Shown here: positions 25,101-35,940 of the stretch, in pieces
How positions within the stretch are numbered: position 1 is the stretch's first letter
Layout of the letters: each line of letters opens with the position of its first letter
DNA from: Enterovibrio norvegicus DSM 15893
GTDB taxonomy: Bacteria > Pseudomonadota > Gammaproteobacteria > Enterobacterales > Vibrionaceae
Reading direction: 5' to 3'
Assembly: GCF_900115495.1 (NCBI RefSeq)
Contig: NZ_FOWR01000006.1
Span: forward strand, 119,242-183,241
DNA length: 64,000 nt
Notes under the pieces: generated by a model
Database searches by the model: none
The model's input: only the letters and a program-made list of their open reading frames with translations
Told to the model about the DNA's origin: nothing
Made by a program: the position numbers and the translations under genes

Positions 25101-26804
25101 TCAAACTTGATTCTCGCCTCGCTCATCGAGCGGAAAAAGGCGCTGCTTGGTTTGCCAATTCGGGTCTTGCCACACCGACACATCTACTGGTGATAAAGTG
25201 TCATCATTCAAAATGATGTCTGATGCGCGTTCTGCCACCATAATGGTTGGGCCATTAAGGTTTCCATTCGTGATGGTAGGGAAAATGGAAGAGTCCACCA
25301 CACGGAGGTTTTCAATACCGCGCACGCGGAGTTTCTCGTCCAACACCGCCAGCGGATCGCTGTCTGCACCCATTTTGCAAGTACATGATGGGTGATAAGC
25401 ACTTTCCACATTTGCTTTCACCCAGGTATCTATCTCTTCATTCGTATTTACATTCATTCCCGGCTGGATCTCGCCGTCACCGAAGGCATCGAACGCTTGC
25501 TGTGAGAGAATTTCACGGGTTAGGCGAATGCAATCGCGCCAATCTTGTTTGTCTTGTTCTGTGCTGATGTAGTTGAAAACGATCTCTGGCTTGTCAGCAG
25601 GATTGGCGCTCGTAATACGCACATGCCCGCGGCTTTCAGGTTTGTTAGGTCCAACGTGCACTTGAAATCCGTGCCCTTCAACGGCAGATTTACCGTCATA
25701 TCGAATGGCTGCTGGTAAGAAATGGTATTGGATGTTCGGCCATTTAATGCCCGCGCGGCTGCGGATAAATGCGCACGATTCAAAATGATTGGTTGCACCT
25801 AAACCGTCTTTGAACAAGATCCAACGCGTGCCAATCAAGCCTTTACTGATAAGCCCGAGTTTGCCGTTTAACGTAATCGGCTGCTTGCAGTGATATTGGA
25901 AATACACTTCAAGGTGGTCTTGCAGGTTTTCGCCGACACCGGGTAAATCGAGGCTTACCTCGACCCCTGCTTTTTCAAGCACCGCTTTTGGGCCGATGCC
26001 TGACAATTGCAGCAATTGCGGAGAACCGATTGAACCTGCAGCACTGATGATCTCTTTGTTGGCATACACCTCAACCGTCTGGCCACCTTTGCTGTAGCTC
26101 ACACCGACGGCGGTTTTTCCCGCCAGAATAATTTTGTTGACCGTCACGCCTTTAATCAGGGTCAGGTTAGAACGTTTCAAAGCAGGGCGAAGATAGGCGT
26201 TCGACGTTGAAGCACGTACACCGTTATCGACCGTCATGTGCATCGGGCCAAAGCCTTCTTGCTGATAACCGTTATAGTCATCCGTGACAGGGTAACCAGC
26301 TTGTTCTCCTGCATCGATGAAAGCGCGGTATAGCGGGTTCAATGCCATGTCATTGCCGTTGCAAGTGCCAACTGGCCCGTCCCCGCCACGGTAGTCATTC
26401 CCGCCGCCAGACCAATGCTCTGCGCGCTTGAAATACGGTAGGCAAGACTGATAGTTCCAGCCTTTTGCGCCTTCCGCTTCCCACTGATCAAAGTCGTGGG
26501 CATGGCCTCGCACATACACCATGCCATTGATGGAAGAACTGCCACCCAACACTTTGCCGCGCGGACAATGAAGCTTTCGCCCGTCCAAGCCTTTTTCGGC
26601 TTGAGTTTCAAACTGCCAGGCGTATTTCTCTGTGTTCATGGGGTACGACAGTGCCGTCGGCATTTGAATAAAAATGCTTCTGTCCGTGCCGCCCGCTTCT
26701 AACAAGAGAACTTTGTGATAACCAGATGCGGTCAGGCGGTCTGCCAACACGCAGCCCGCAGAGCCTGCGCCAACAACAATGTAATCAAATTCAGTATTAC
26801 TCAT
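25101..26804 (-). CDS. betA: Choline dehydrogenase
   Basis: 567 residues, standard for BetA. GMC oxidoreductase: FAD motif [16 protein letters not shown] at the N-terminus, [22 protein letters not shown] and, near the C-terminus, the catalytic histidine in [12 protein letters not shown] with the final asparagine-containing [12 protein letters not shown]. Oxidises choline to betaine aldehyde (and on to betaine) with electrons going to the respiratory chain; membrane-associated. AGGA lies 12 bases from the ATG, and that spacer contains a sequence resembling the BetI operator. Lies between betB and choX. Confidence 0.95.
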   Translation of the reverse strand: MSNTEFDYIVVGAGSAGCVLADRLTASGYHKVLLLEAGGTDRSIFIQMPTALSYPMNTEKYAWQFETQAEKGLDGRKLHCPRGKVLGGSSSINGMVYVRGHAHDFDQWEAEGAKGWNYQSCLPYFKRAEHWSGGGNDYRGGDGPVGTCNGNDMALNPLYRAFIDAGEQAGYPVTDDYNGYQQEGFGPMHMTVDNGVRASTSNAYLRPALKRSNLTLIKGVTVNKIILAGKTAVGVSYSKGGQTVEVYANKEIISAAGSIGSPQLLQLSGIGPKAVLEKAGVEVSLDLPGVGENLQDHLEVYFQYHCKQPITLNGKLGLISKGLIGTRWILFKDGLGATNHFESCAFIRSRAGIKWPNIQYHFLPAAIRYDGKSAVEGHGFQVHVGPNKPESRGHVRITSANPADKPEIVFNYISTEQDKQDWRDCIRLTREILSQQAFDAFGDGEIQPGMNVNTNEEIDTWVKANVESAYHPSCTCKMGADSDPLAVLDEKLRVRGIENLRVVDSSIFPTITNGNLNGPTIMVAERASDIILNDDTLSPVDVSVWQDPNWQTKQRLFPLDERGENQV

Positions 26805-26834
26805 GAATCGTTCAATTCCTTTACTGACTCGGGG

Positions 26835-28295
26835 CTACGCGTAAGGGCTGTCCACATCCCCAAGCTCGACATACACACTCTTGGTTTGGGTGTAACTGCT
26901 CAGTGTTTGGACGCCATTTTCACGACCAATCCCTGACTGCTTATAACCGCCAACAGGCATTTCTGCTGGCGACGCACCCCAGTTGTTGATCCAGCAAATG
27001 CCGGCTTGAAGCTTGGCAATCACTCGGTGAGCGCGAGAGAAATTCGTCGTGAACACGCCTGCAGCGAGGCCATAGTGGGTGTCATTGGCGCGCGCAATCA
27101 CGTCCTGCTCATCGCTAAATCGTAAAACAGACATCACAGGGCCAAAGATTTCACTTTCAACGTGCGGCATGCCGTCGTCGCACTCAGCAAAAATGGTCGG
27201 CGCGACAAAGTTACCGTTCGCCAAATCTCCTTCGGTGATTTGGTAGCCACCGGTTAACAGACGGGCATGGGTTTGCTTTCCTTGCTCGATGAAGCCGAGC
27301 ACTTTTTTGAGGTGATCTTTTGAGATAAGTGCGCCAATTTGTGTATCAGGATGGCTAGGGTCACCAACGATGAGTTTTTCAGTGCGGGTTTTCAGTTGCT
27401 CAATGAACGCATCATAAATGTCGTCATGCACAAACACGCGTGTGCCATTGGTACACACTTCCCCTTGGGTATAGAAGTTCGCCAGCATGGCACCAGAGAC
27501 GGCGTTATCCAGTTCGGCATCACTAAACACGATAAGGGGTGATTTACCCCCTAGCTCCATGGTCACTGGTTTGAGTGTGCCAGCCGCATCCGCCATCACT
27601 TTTTTGCCCGTGCCGCATTCGCCCGTGAACGAGACCTTCACGATGTCTTTGTGACGTGACAGCATTTGACCCACGCGGTAGTCACCTTGCACCACATTAA
27701 ACACGCCATCGGGCATGCCCGCTTCGGTAAAGATTTCCGCCAATTTCAACGCCGTTAAAGGCGTTTCTTCCGATGGTTTAAACACCATGGTGTTACCCGC
27801 AGCCAGTGCAGGCCCTGCTTTCCACATCGCAATTTGAATCGGATAATTCCACGCGCCAATGCCAGCACACACACCCAACGGCTCTTTGCGCGTGTAGAAG
27901 AATTGGTTTTCCCCCAAGCTTTGCTGTTCACCTTGAATGGAAACCGCCAGACCGGCGTAATACTCAATCACATCCGCGCCAGTCACGATGTCCACATACA
28001 AAGCTTCTTGAATGGGCTTACCCGTGTCCAAGACTTCCAAGGCCGCCAGTTCGTCATTACGTTCGCGAAGGATGGCAACGGCACGATTCAAAATGGTGCG
28101 ACGTTCAGGCGCGCTCATTGCTGACCACACTTGAAAGCCTTCCCATGCTGATTGAACGGCTTTGTCCACATCCGCTTGGCTGGCTTGTTGCACATCTGCC
28201 AACGGCTGATTGGTTGCTGGGTTGAGCGTTTTGAATGTTTCACCAGAGGTCGCGTCTACATAACCGCCGTGGATATAGAGTTGTTGAGTATCCAT
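26835..28295 (-). CDS. betB: Betaine aldehyde dehydrogenase
   Basis: 486 residues. Aldehyde dehydrogenase with the catalytic glutamate in [14 protein letters not shown] and nucleophilic cysteine in [13 protein letters not shown], and the NAD-binding [16 protein letters not shown]-type [15 protein letters not shown] near the end is typical of BetB. Converts betaine aldehyde to the osmoprotectant glycine betaine with NAD(P)+. Its ATG directly abuts the betI stop codon (TAAATG), giving translational coupling. Confidence 0.95.
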   Translation of the reverse strand: MDTQQLYIHGGYVDATSGETFKTLNPATNQPLADVQQASQADVDKAVQSAWEGFQVWSAMSAPERRTILNRAVAILRERNDELAALEVLDTGKPIQEALYVDIVTGADVIEYYAGLAVSIQGEQQSLGENQFFYTRKEPLGVCAGIGAWNYPIQIAMWKAGPALAAGNTMVFKPSEETPLTALKLAEIFTEAGMPDGVFNVVQGDYRVGQMLSRHKDIVKVSFTGECGTGKKVMADAAGTLKPVTMELGGKSPLIVFSDAELDNAVSGAMLANFYTQGEVCTNGTRVFVHDDIYDAFIEQLKTRTEKLIVGDPSHPDTQIGALISKDHLKKVLGFIEQGKQTHARLLTGGYQITEGDLANGNFVAPTIFAECDDGMPHVESEIFGPVMSVLRFSDEQDVIARANDTHYGLAAGVFTTNFSRAHRVIAKLQAGICWINNWGASPAEMPVGGYKQSGIGRENGVQTLSSYTQTKSVYVELGDVDSPYA

Positions 28296-28925
28296 TTAAT
28301 TTTTACCTTGTTGGTCTGGATAAGAAGGTGACGCGTTAGACGCGTGTTGTAACTGAAGTTCGAGATAATCTTCGATGGCAGCGACGGCAGATTTGGGGGC
28401 AATCCCATCAGGATTTAGCGCGCCGCGAAGCCAGATACCGTCAATCATTGCTGCGATACCTTGCGCGACAAATGCAGCGCGTTCGGCTGGCATCAGCATT
28501 TTGAGTTCGAGAGTCAGGTGTGAGAGAAGACGTTGAGCATTGACGCGTTGAAGACGAAATAACGCAGGTTCATGCATGGCATGGGCCCAGAACGCGAGCC
28601 ATGTTTTGGTGACTTTGCTGTTCACTTGATTGCCATCGAAGTTCCCTTCGACAATCGCAAGGATCCGCCCTTTAGGATCGCTTCGGTCAACCAACCTCAA
28701 TCGTTGTTGCACGCCACTAGAGAGTTGGCGAAGTACGGAGCGCATGGTTTCTTCCATCAAGCCATGCTTACCGCCAAAGTAGTGATTGATGATTCCCGCC
28801 GACACACCGGCTTTTTTGCTGATGAGCGAGACACTTGCGCCAGCAAGACCCACGTCATCAATGACAGCCATGGTGGCTTCCACTAACTGGGGACGACGTA
28901 TTGCCGGCATTCCTACTTTTGGCAT
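28296..28925 (-). CDS. betI: Choline-responsive TetR-family repressor BetI
   Basis: 209 residues. N-terminal TetR helix-turn-helix ([31 protein letters not shown]) and a ligand-binding C-terminal part with [21 protein letters not shown], as in other BetI proteins. It represses the bet genes until choline binds. First gene of the operon, so the repressor is autoregulated. A well-placed palindrome lies about 95 bases upstream of its start. Confidence 0.93.
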   Translation of the reverse strand: MPKVGMPAIRRPQLVEATMAVIDDVGLAGASVSLISKKAGVSAGIINHYFGGKHGLMEETMRSVLRQLSSGVQQRLRLVDRSDPKGRILAIVEGNFDGNQVNSKVTKTWLAFWAHAMHEPALFRLQRVNAQRLLSHLTLELKMLMPAERAAFVAQGIAAMIDGIWLRGALNPDGIAPKSAVAAIEDYLELQLQHASNASPSYPDQQGKN

Positions 28926-29273
28926 TCAAACCCTCCTTGGTCTTCGTCCTTCAGCGATCATCATTCCACGTTGAAATCGATGAACCATCGACAGTAAATG
29001 TAGTGGAATTTTTTTTGATTGATCGTTCAATTAAAAATAGACTTACAAATAAGACACGACTTGTCAAAATCAAGTTAGTGTCATAACTGTTTGTAAATAT
29101 GAACAAATGAATTTAACTGTCTATTTTTCATCAAGTTATAATTTTAGAGTGGAAGGCTATGAATTTTACAACCGCTCATTATTTAGCCCACTAAGCATTA
29201 TTTTTTGAATGGGCATCGCTTTGAGTGGATGTAGCTTTGAATGGACATAGGTTGAGAATTCGCCAGAAACAAA
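28926..29273. other. bet operon upstream region
   Basis: About 350 bases between betI and the terminator of the antiporter gene. Besides the BetI operator at 29018-29031 it contains AT-rich stretches suited to a promoter. No gene is visible. Confidence 0.5.
29018..29031. promoter_or_regulatory. BetI operator
   Basis: ATTGATCGTTCAAT matches the palindrome ATTGAACGTTCAAT with one difference; this is the BetI target type known in enterobacteria and Vibrio. It lies between betI and the intergenic AT-rich segment, in the place expected for the bet promoter. Confidence 0.75.
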
Positions 29274-29301
29274 AAAGGCAAACACTGGTGTGTTTGCCTT
29301 T
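29274..29301 (-). terminator. Terminator of the CPA1 antiporter gene
   Basis: A perfect 12-bp stem (AAAGGCAAACAC with GTGTTTGCCTTT) and a 4-base loop; the minus strand goes on with TTTTTTG. Located 30 bases past the stop codon. Confidence 0.85.
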
Positions 29302-29330
29302 GGAAATGCGAGAGCTTGGGGGCTGAGATA

Positions 29331-30542
29331 TCAACGCGTCATTTTCGACAGTATTCTTACCGTCACGAGCGGGTAAACAAGCAGAGAGAACAAAATCATG
29401 ACAAACGCCAACGACAAGAACAGCGATTGATACTCAAAATCTGCAGGCAGCAGTAAAATAAGCGCTACCGACACGGCACCGCGAGCCCCAGAGAAATTCA
29501 GTAGCCAAAACTCATTCATCGAAAGGCGCATACCTTCTACTCGCATCAAAGGTTTCAACAAAGAAAGCGCCACAAAACGCCCTGCGAACAACAACCCTAT
29601 CGCTAACAACGTATGGCTAACGGGCAAGTCTGTATTTGCCGTCAACGCAAAGAAGCTGGTACCTAGCAAGAAGAACAGCAAAGCGTTTGCCGCATAATCG
29701 AGGTATTCCCACACCCTTTCTTCTGCAAGGCGGTTGGTTCTGTCTTTGTCTGGTTTGTACCCATAAGCGAGCGCTGCAGCGAACACCGCCAAAATGCCAG
29801 AAAAATGCAAGGTTTCTGCCACCACGAAACTGCCATAAGCAAGGGCGAGCGTGATATTGGTGGTGAGTATGTAGTGCGACGTGTGCATTAATCGAAGAAT
29901 AAAACGGGCTAATCGACCGAGTAGCGCCCCGCTGATCAGCGCACCCGCAATATGGGTAACGAAGCTCACGCTGGTATCAACCACACTGAAACTGGTCATG
30001 CTGAAAATCAGCAATGCGAGTATGCCAGCCACAGTAACAACAAAACCGTCATTGAGGATCGATTCACCTTCTATCAGTAATTTTTGATTTTCAGTGATGC
30101 TTTCGTTGCCTTTGAACAAGGCACTGACGGCAAGCGGGTCGGTCGCTGAAATGATCACGCCAAACAGCAATGCAGGCAGTAAGGCAACATCCAACAACCC
30201 GTGGATAGCCAACCCTATGGTCAACATACTCACCACGATGCCGAGCGTTCCTGCGATCACGGCAGGCACGATGATGGGCCTGAAATGGAACAGGCACATT
30301 TTCTTGGTGGATGCGAAGATCAACAGCGGCACAAAGACATACAAGACAACATCTGGATCCATCACCAATTCTGGCAAACCCGATTCTGGATTGGTCGACA
30401 CCCAGCCATATGCGATGCCCGCCAGTAGAATCCAAATGATGTCGGAAAATACCCTCCATTTTTCCGACACGTAAAAAATAACGTTAAGCGCCATCCACCC
30501 TAAAACCGCGTATGTCACCAGCGTAGGCACAGATTCAGTCAT
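29331..30542 (-). CDS. CPA1-family Na+/H+ (cation/proton) antiporter
   Basis: About 403 residues with 11-12 membrane helices. ATDPLAVSALFK contains the transport aspartate of NhaP/NHE-type antiporters, and EGESILNDG the acidic residues of the following helix; SGARGAVSVALILLLP completes the CPA1 signature. Exchanges Na+ or K+ for protons across the inner membrane, for pH and salt homeostasis. Of three tandem start codons (GTG, ATG, ATG) the last is spaced best from GGAG. Confidence 0.85.
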   Translation of the reverse strand: MTESVPTLVTYAVLGWMALNVIFYVSEKWRVFSDIIWILLAGIAYGWVSTNPESGLPELVMDPDVVLYVFVPLLIFASTKKMCLFHFRPIIVPAVIAGTLGIVVSMLTIGLAIHGLLDVALLPALLFGVIISATDPLAVSALFKGNESITENQKLLIEGESILNDGFVVTVAGILALLIFSMTSFSVVDTSVSFVTHIAGALISGALLGRLARFILRLMHTSHYILTTNITLALAYGSFVVAETLHFSGILAVFAAALAYGYKPDKDRTNRLAEERVWEYLDYAANALLFFLLGTSFFALTANTDLPVSHTLLAIGLLFAGRFVALSLLKPLMRVEGMRLSMNEFWLLNFSGARGAVSVALILLLPADFEYQSLFLSLAFVMILFSLLVYPLVTVRILSKMTR

Positions 30543-30845
30543 CATCACTCCATGTGATTGTTATTAGAGGATTCCAGAACTCGCCATCCTTCTCTCTAAG
30601 CGTGTTTAAAGTTAAGGACAGACCAGTATGAAGATAACCTCCAGTCTGCAGGCAAATACCTCAAACGCAATACTCCCCGTCTGACAAGCAAAGAGTTTGG
30701 TTCTATAGGTATAAGAATTGGTTCAGAGGGATGTGTGCAGGGAGGATCAAGTTCATCCGTGATGCGTAAACCTCGGCTTCTTCTTACTCTAGAAGCCGAC
30801 TTACACTATAATCGCCCGCCCGCCACGCAGAATAGATGACCCATC

Positions 30846-31736
30846 ATGAGCATTTCAGAGCAACCTTCCACATTGAGCTTGCCGCAAACCAATCCTGGGG
30901 TCGAGACGGTATTGGAATACCTCATCATCAAATTCCCCTTCATTGACGCGCAGGTTTGGCACCAACGTGTCCGTGATGGAAAGGTGCACTTCTTCGACGG
31001 CACACTCGTCACCGAACACTCTCCATTTAAGCCTCAGCAACGCATCTGCTATTACCGCGAAGTGGAGAGCGAGCAGCGCATTCCCTTCAACGAAGACATC
31101 GTGTTCCAAGACGAACACATTGTGGTGGCGTATAAGCCGCATTTTCTCGCGGTAATCCCCGGCGGTGCGTTTGTGAATGAGTGTCTTCAGAATCGACTGC
31201 GAAAGCGCACAGGTTTGTCAGACTTGCAGGCACTGCACCGTTTAGACAGAGTAACCGCAGGCTTGGTGATGTTTTCCATTAACCCCGAAAGCCGCCAGCA
31301 CTATCACCACCTGTTCGAAACCCGGCAGATACACAAAACCTACCAAGCCGTTGCTCAACTGAACGAGGGCGAAAACATTGTCGGCCAAGAGTGGGAGGTT
31401 AAAAATTGTCTCGTTCAGTCTGAACCGCGTTTTCGAATGGTGGTGACGGAATGTGATGCAAACAGCCATTCAGTGATTCGATGCATCAAACAATCGGCCT
31501 CAAAAGCATTGTTTGAGTTGCACCCTGTGACAGGGAAAACCCACCAACTGCGTGTTCACATGCAATCATTGGGTTGGCCAATATTGAACGACAAATACTA
31601 CCCGACGTTACAGCCGCTTTCTGCGGATAACTTCGATGCCCCGTTGCAACTGCTGGCAAAATCCGTGGAATTTATCGATCCGATCACGCATCAACCCAGG
31701 CATTTTACCTGCGCACAGAACTTGAGTTTGGAATAA
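30846..31736 (+). CDS. RluA-family pseudouridine synthase
   Basis: 296 residues. Catalytic motif LHRLDRVTAGLVMFS contains the essential aspartate of RluA enzymes; DEHIVVAYKPHFLAVIPGG precedes it and TGKTHQLRVHMQSLGWPILNDKYY is the usual C-terminal motif. There is no clear S4 domain. Isomerises uridine in rRNA or tRNA; the target site cannot be told. Transcribed divergently from the antiporter gene. Confidence 0.88.
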   Translation: MSISEQPSTLSLPQTNPGVETVLEYLIIKFPFIDAQVWHQRVRDGKVHFFDGTLVTEHSPFKPQQRICYYREVESEQRIPFNEDIVFQDEHIVVAYKPHFLAVIPGGAFVNECLQNRLRKRTGLSDLQALHRLDRVTAGLVMFSINPESRQHYHHLFETRQIHKTYQAVAQLNEGENIVGQEWEVKNCLVQSEPRFRMVVTECDANSHSVIRCIKQSASKALFELHPVTGKTHQLRVHMQSLGWPILNDKYYPTLQPLSADNFDAPLQLLAKSVEFIDPITHQPRHFTCAQNLSLE

Positions 31737-31878
31737 GCCTTTGAGCATTAAGCTGCATTCGCGCGGCACAAAAAAGGCACTAAAATAATCGCTCATGCTA
31801 TTACTTCTCGTGACTAGCCAGCAATCATAGACACAGAGGGAGGAGAAAAAGGGCAATGAACATACCCTTTCGTCGTGA

Positions 31879-32262
31879 TTATTCTGGCAATCGATGGGTT
31901 GCGCAGATTTTGTTGCCTGATGGATCACGTAAATACCCTAAGTAAAGCTTCATTACTGCGGACTCTCTGACACCCGGAGGTTCTTCACAGGTTGTACCGC
32001 CGTTTGCCAAACCCGCATCATGAAACGCATCAACCAATTCAGGACTCGCCGCAGCAAAGCCGATGGTGCTACCATTCCCATGACTCGCAGGCTCACCATT
32101 AATGGGCTTGGTGATAGCGAACACACTGGTTGGCGAAAAATAGAAACAACGGCCTTTGGGGTCAAACACGCCTTCCTTATACCCAAGTTTGCCTAAAATC
32201 GCATCATAAAAAGCCTTTGACTTTTCCATGTCGTCCACACCTAACATTACGTGACTGAACAT
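31879..32262 (-). CDS. VOC-family (glyoxalase/dioxygenase fold) protein
   Basis: 127 residues. The beta-alpha-beta-beta-beta units of the VOC fold are visible: MFSHVMLGVDDMEKSKAFYDAIL at the start and YLGYLRDPSGNKICATH at the end. An N-terminal histidine (H4) and C-terminal residues may bind metal, but the final glutamate ligand of glyoxalase is not obvious (E127 is the last residue). Unassigned substrate. AAAGGA lies 7 bases before the ATG. Convergent with the pseudouridine synthase gene. Confidence 0.8.
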   Translation of the reverse strand: MFSHVMLGVDDMEKSKAFYDAILGKLGYKEGVFDPKGRCFYFSPTSVFAITKPINGEPASHGNGSTIGFAAASPELVDAFHDAGLANGGTTCEEPPGVRESAVMKLYLGYLRDPSGNKICATHRLPE

Positions 32263-32564
32263 TCGTATTTCCTTTGTTGTTTTAGGTTATATCGAATGAA
32301 TACCGTATCACCGATAGTTAGCCCGCCGACATGATTGCCTGCGTTTTCTAGATGCTCGGTTCAATTTTAAGATAAATGTCAAAATCAACAAACATTCATG
32401 GGCTTACCTCGACGAAATGAGGAAAGTGTAAATTTCACCTCAAATGACATCCATTTTGCTAGTTTGATCGTGGTCAATCAGACATCAATCAATGCTTGGT
32501 TTCGATGTTCAAATGACATCAGATTGCTACTATTCCTCCGTGTTTCCTTTTCTCGGTTCTTCTC
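32263..32564. other. Divergent region upstream of norR
   Basis: About 300 bases. TCAAATGACATC occurs twice in direct orientation (32440-32451 and 32509-32520), 69 bases apart, upstream of norR. No gene is seen. The repeated 12-mer could bind a regulator of norR. Confidence 0.5.
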
Positions 32565-34094
32565 ATGTCTTCGAATATGGACCATGTGCTACTCAATATC
32601 GCATTGAACCTCAGCTCAAACCTTGCCAGCGAGAAACAGTATCAACATTTGATTGACGGGATGAGTGACGTCTTTCCCTGTGATGCCAGCGCCTTGTTTA
32701 TTTTTGATAAAGATGGATTCCTCTCGCCTGTCGCCGTAAAAGGGCTTTCCAGCGCTGTGCTTGGGCGACGATTCTTCCCAAAATCTCACCCACGTCTCGA
32801 AGCCATCGTCGAAACCAAAAAACCGGTTCGTTTCGATGCAAACTGCCCGCTCCCCGACCCTTTTGACGGTGTGTTACTCACGGAAGATGCATCCATTGAT
32901 GTGCATGATTGTATGGGGTGCAGCTTGTATGTTGACGGGCACTTGGTCGGAGCACTCACCATGGATTCATTAACCGTGGGCGCGTTTGATCAAATAGAAC
33001 CCGTCGCGATTGAGACCTTTGCTGCATTGGCCGCTGCCACGCTGCGAAATATGGGTTTGGTGAACGCACTAAAAGCACAAAATCACAAACAAAAATCAGT
33101 CACCGAAACCCTGATCCAACAAGCGCGTTCGCTGCAAGGCGAAATGATAGGGCTCAGCCCGCAGATACAGCAGCTTCGACACAATATCGCCACAGTTGCC
33201 GCTTCGGACTATGCCGTGTTAATCACGGGAGAAACGGGCACAGGAAAAGAATTGGTTGCACACAGCGTCCATGCGCAATCAAACCGCAGCGACAAACCCA
33301 TGATCTATGTGAACTGTGCAGCATTGCCAGAAGGCTTGGCTGAAAGCGAACTGTTTGGCCATGTCAAAGGCGCGTTTACCGGTGCCACCAGCAACCGAGC
33401 AGGGAAATTTGAACTGGCTGATGGGGGAACCCTGTTCCTCGATGAAGTGGGCGAATTACCCTTGGTACTGCAAGCAAAGCTGCTTCGCGTGATCCAGCAA
33501 GGCGAGTTACAACGTGTCGGCAGCGATAAACACTTGTTGGTGAATGTCCGTATCGTCGCGGCCACGAACCGCATACTCGAAAAAGAAGTGGATGCTGGCC
33601 ATTTCCGTGCAGATCTTTTCCATCGCTTGAATGTCTTCCCAATCGCTGTGCCTGCGCTGCGCAAACGTGAAGGCGACATTCCTGTGTTAGCGGGCTATCT
33701 GCTAGAAAAAGTGCGTCACCAATTTAATGTGCCGAACCTTCACATTCATGCAAAAGCCTTAGCCATGCTGGAAGAGCTGCCTTGGCCTGGAAACGTGCGT
33801 GAATTAGAACACTCGCTCACTCGGGCAGCGTTGCGTGCTATTCAAGCACAATGTCACACCATTGAAATGGGGCATTTTGATGTCGTCTCAGCGAATAATG
33901 ATGTCAAAAACACATCGCACTATTTCCCGCCAGACCATCATGGTATGCGTGAATTGGTAGAAACCTATCAGCGCGACCTTATTTCTCATGCGCTTGAAAA
34001 AACGGGCGGTATTTGGGCAAAAGCCGCGGAGTTTTTGCACATGGACAGAGGCAATCTCTATCGCATGGGCAAGAAGCTCGGCATTCATCGCTGA
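32565..34094 (+). CDS. norR: NorR-type nitric-oxide-responsive sigma-54 activator
   Basis: 509 residues: GAF domain (about 20-165) that in NorR binds a nitrosylated iron, AAA+ domain (about 190-420) with Walker A GETGTGKEL, the sigma-54 loop VKGAFTGAT and Walker B GGTLFLDEVGELP, then a Fis-type helix-turn-helix (WAKAAEFLHMDRGNLYRMGKK). Activates sigma-54 promoters when NO is present. The next gene is hcp with a recognisable sigma-54 promoter, a direct link to nitrosative stress. No strong ribosome site is seen before the ATG. Confidence 0.88.
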   Translation: MSSNMDHVLLNIALNLSSNLASEKQYQHLIDGMSDVFPCDASALFIFDKDGFLSPVAVKGLSSAVLGRRFFPKSHPRLEAIVETKKPVRFDANCPLPDPFDGVLLTEDASIDVHDCMGCSLYVDGHLVGALTMDSLTVGAFDQIEPVAIETFAALAAATLRNMGLVNALKAQNHKQKSVTETLIQQARSLQGEMIGLSPQIQQLRHNIATVAASDYAVLITGETGTGKELVAHSVHAQSNRSDKPMIYVNCAALPEGLAESELFGHVKGAFTGATSNRAGKFELADGGTLFLDEVGELPLVLQAKLLRVIQQGELQRVGSDKHLLVNVRIVAATNRILEKEVDAGHFRADLFHRLNVFPIAVPALRKREGDIPVLAGYLLEKVRHQFNVPNLHIHAKALAMLEELPWPGNVRELEHSLTRAALRAIQAQCHTIEMGHFDVVSANNDVKNTSHYFPPDHHGMRELVETYQRDLISHALEKTGGIWAKAAEFLHMDRGNLYRMGKKLGIHR

Positions 34095-34124
34095 GGTTTA
34101 TTTCACTTCCATTCACACGCCGAT

Positions 34125-34158
34125 GTAAAAAAGACAACACCCTCGTTGTCTTTTTTAC
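34125..34158 (+). terminator. Terminator of norR, arms also matching GT-N7-AC
   Basis: A perfect 14-bp stem GTAAAAAAGACAAC / GTTGTCTTTTTTAC with a 6-base loop. Each arm contains GT-N7-AC (34125-34135; 34148-34158), the spacing of NorR binding sites, about 55-90 bases upstream of the sigma-54 promoter. Confidence 0.7.
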
Positions 34159-34213
34159 ACTTTCGCCTTTTCATATATTTACTTATTTCTATATTTATCA
34201 ATAAGATAAATAT

Positions 34214-34229
34214 TGGCACAAACCCTGCA
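34214..34229 (+). promoter_or_regulatory. Sigma-54 promoter of hcp
   Basis: TGGCAC-AAACC-CTGCA agrees with TGGCAC-N5-TTGCA except for one base; the invariant GG and GC dinucleotides are 10 bases apart. It ends 50 bases before the hcp start. A sequence TTGAATTAAATCAA (34245-34258) resembles an FNR site and lies just downstream. Confidence 0.75.
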
Positions 34230-34278
34230 ATTCCAGTGCATCAATTGAATTAAATCAATAAACACTGGAGACCCACTT

Positions 34279-35940
34279 ATGTTCTGTATTCAATGTGAGC
34301 AGACAATTCAAACCCCAACCATCAAAGGCTGCTCATTCGCAAAAGGGATGTGCGGCAAAACGGCAGAAGTATCAGACCTGCAAGATGTGTTGGTGTACGC
34401 ATTGCAAGGGGTATCTTTCTGGGCGGATATCGCGCACGAATTCGACATCATCAATGATGAAATCAACCACTGGGCACCGAAGGCATTTTTCTCAACTCTT
34501 ACCAACGTTAACTTCGACCCTGAGCGAATTCTTGAACTCACACATAAAGCGTCTGTATTCAAAGCATACCTTGAACAACACGTACGAGCGGCTTATCAAT
34601 TGGCGGACAAAGCCCTACCTGAATTGCCAGACGTTGCCACGTTTGAAATGCCAGATACCGCAGAAGCGATCCTTGCCTTCGCGCCGCAGGTTGCCGTTAA
34701 CCGTGGTAAAGACATTGTGCATAAAGATGTCATTGGTCTGCGTCTATTATGCTTGTATGGCTTGAAAGGTGGCGCCGCCTATATGGAGCACGCACTGGTA
34801 TTGGGTCAAACCAACAACGAGATTTATGGTGAATATCACGAGATCATGGCATGGCTAGGCACCGATCCAGAAGACTTGGGTGCGCTGCTTGATTGCTCAA
34901 TGAAAATTGGCTTGATGAATTACAGCGTCATGGAAATGCTGGATTCTGGCGAAACTCAAACCTTTGGCCACCCAGCACCGACCCAGGTCAACGTGAAGCC
35001 AGTCAAAGGCCAATGCATTTTGGTCTCAGGTCATGATTTACATGACTTAGAGAAAATTTTGCAACAAACCGAAGGCAAAGGCATTAACGTCTACACCAAT
35101 GGCGAAATGCTACCCGCCCACGGCTATCCAGAACTGAATAAATACTCTCACCTTGTCGGCAACTACGGTAGCGCATGGCAAAACCAACAAAAAGAATTCG
35201 CCAACTTCCCAGGCGCGATTGTAATGACTTCAAACTGCCTACTGAACCCGAATGTGGGTCAATATGCAGACCGTCTGTTCACACGCAGCATTGTGGGTTG
35301 GCCGGGTGTTGCACACATTGAAAGGGATGATTTCAGCGACGTGATCGACGCGGCGCTCGCGCAACCGGGTTTCCAGTACGACGAAATCGAACACATGATC
35401 ACCGTTGGTTTTGGTCGCAATGCACTCATGAACGCGGCACCGGCGGTGATTGATGAAGTGAAAAAAGGCAACATCAGCCACTTCTTCTTGGTGGGCGGGT
35501 GTGACGGCGACAAATCCGAGCGCAGCTACTACACCGACTTCACCACTCAAGCACCCGCAGATTCCGTGATCCTGACATTGGCCTGCGGCAAATTCCGCTT
35601 CAATAAAAACCAATTCGGTGACATTAACGGCATTCCGCGCTTGTTAGATGTGGGCCAATGTAATGATGCCTACTCCGCGATCCAACTTGCTTTGGCGTTA
35701 GCGAAGGAATTAGAATGTGACATCAACGAATTGCCGTTGACCTTGGTATTGTCATGGTTCGAACAAAAAGCCATCGTGATTTTGCTCACCTTGTTCGCGC
35801 TGGGCGTTAAAGGCATTTATACCGGCCCAACCGCCCCCGCCTTCCTAACAGATAACTTGATTGCCATTATTCAAGAGAAATTCGACATGCGTTCGATATC
35901 AACCGTTGAAGCCGATCTGAAAACAATCCTCGCGGCATAA
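34279..35940 (+). CDS. hcp: Hybrid cluster protein (hydroxylamine/NO reductase)
   Basis: 553 residues. The N-terminal cysteines C3, C6, C18 and C25 (CxxC-x11-C-x6-C) are the class II arrangement binding a [2Fe-2S] cluster; later cysteines ([42 protein letters not shown]) provide the hybrid iron-sulfur-oxygen cluster. Reduces NO or hydroxylamine in the cytoplasm and limits nitrosative damage; also implicated in protein S-nitrosylation. No hcr reductase gene follows. Predicted to be activated by NorR. A stem without a U tail (35961-35996) follows. Confidence 0.95.
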   Translation: MFCIQCEQTIQTPTIKGCSFAKGMCGKTAEVSDLQDVLVYALQGVSFWADIAHEFDIINDEINHWAPKAFFSTLTNVNFDPERILELTHKASVFKAYLEQHVRAAYQLADKALPELPDVATFEMPDTAEAILAFAPQVAVNRGKDIVHKDVIGLRLLCLYGLKGGAAYMEHALVLGQTNNEIYGEYHEIMAWLGTDPEDLGALLDCSMKIGLMNYSVMEMLDSGETQTFGHPAPTQVNVKPVKGQCILVSGHDLHDLEKILQQTEGKGINVYTNGEMLPAHGYPELNKYSHLVGNYGSAWQNQQKEFANFPGAIVMTSNCLLNPNVGQYADRLFTRSIVGWPGVAHIERDDFSDVIDAALAQPGFQYDEIEHMITVGFGRNALMNAAPAVIDEVKKGNISHFFLVGGCDGDKSERSYYTDFTTQAPADSVILTLACGKFRFNKNQFGDINGIPRLLDVGQCNDAYSAIQLALALAKELECDINELPLTLVLSWFEQKAIVILLTLFALGVKGIYTGPTAPAFLTDNLIAIIQEKFDMRSISTVEADLKTILAA

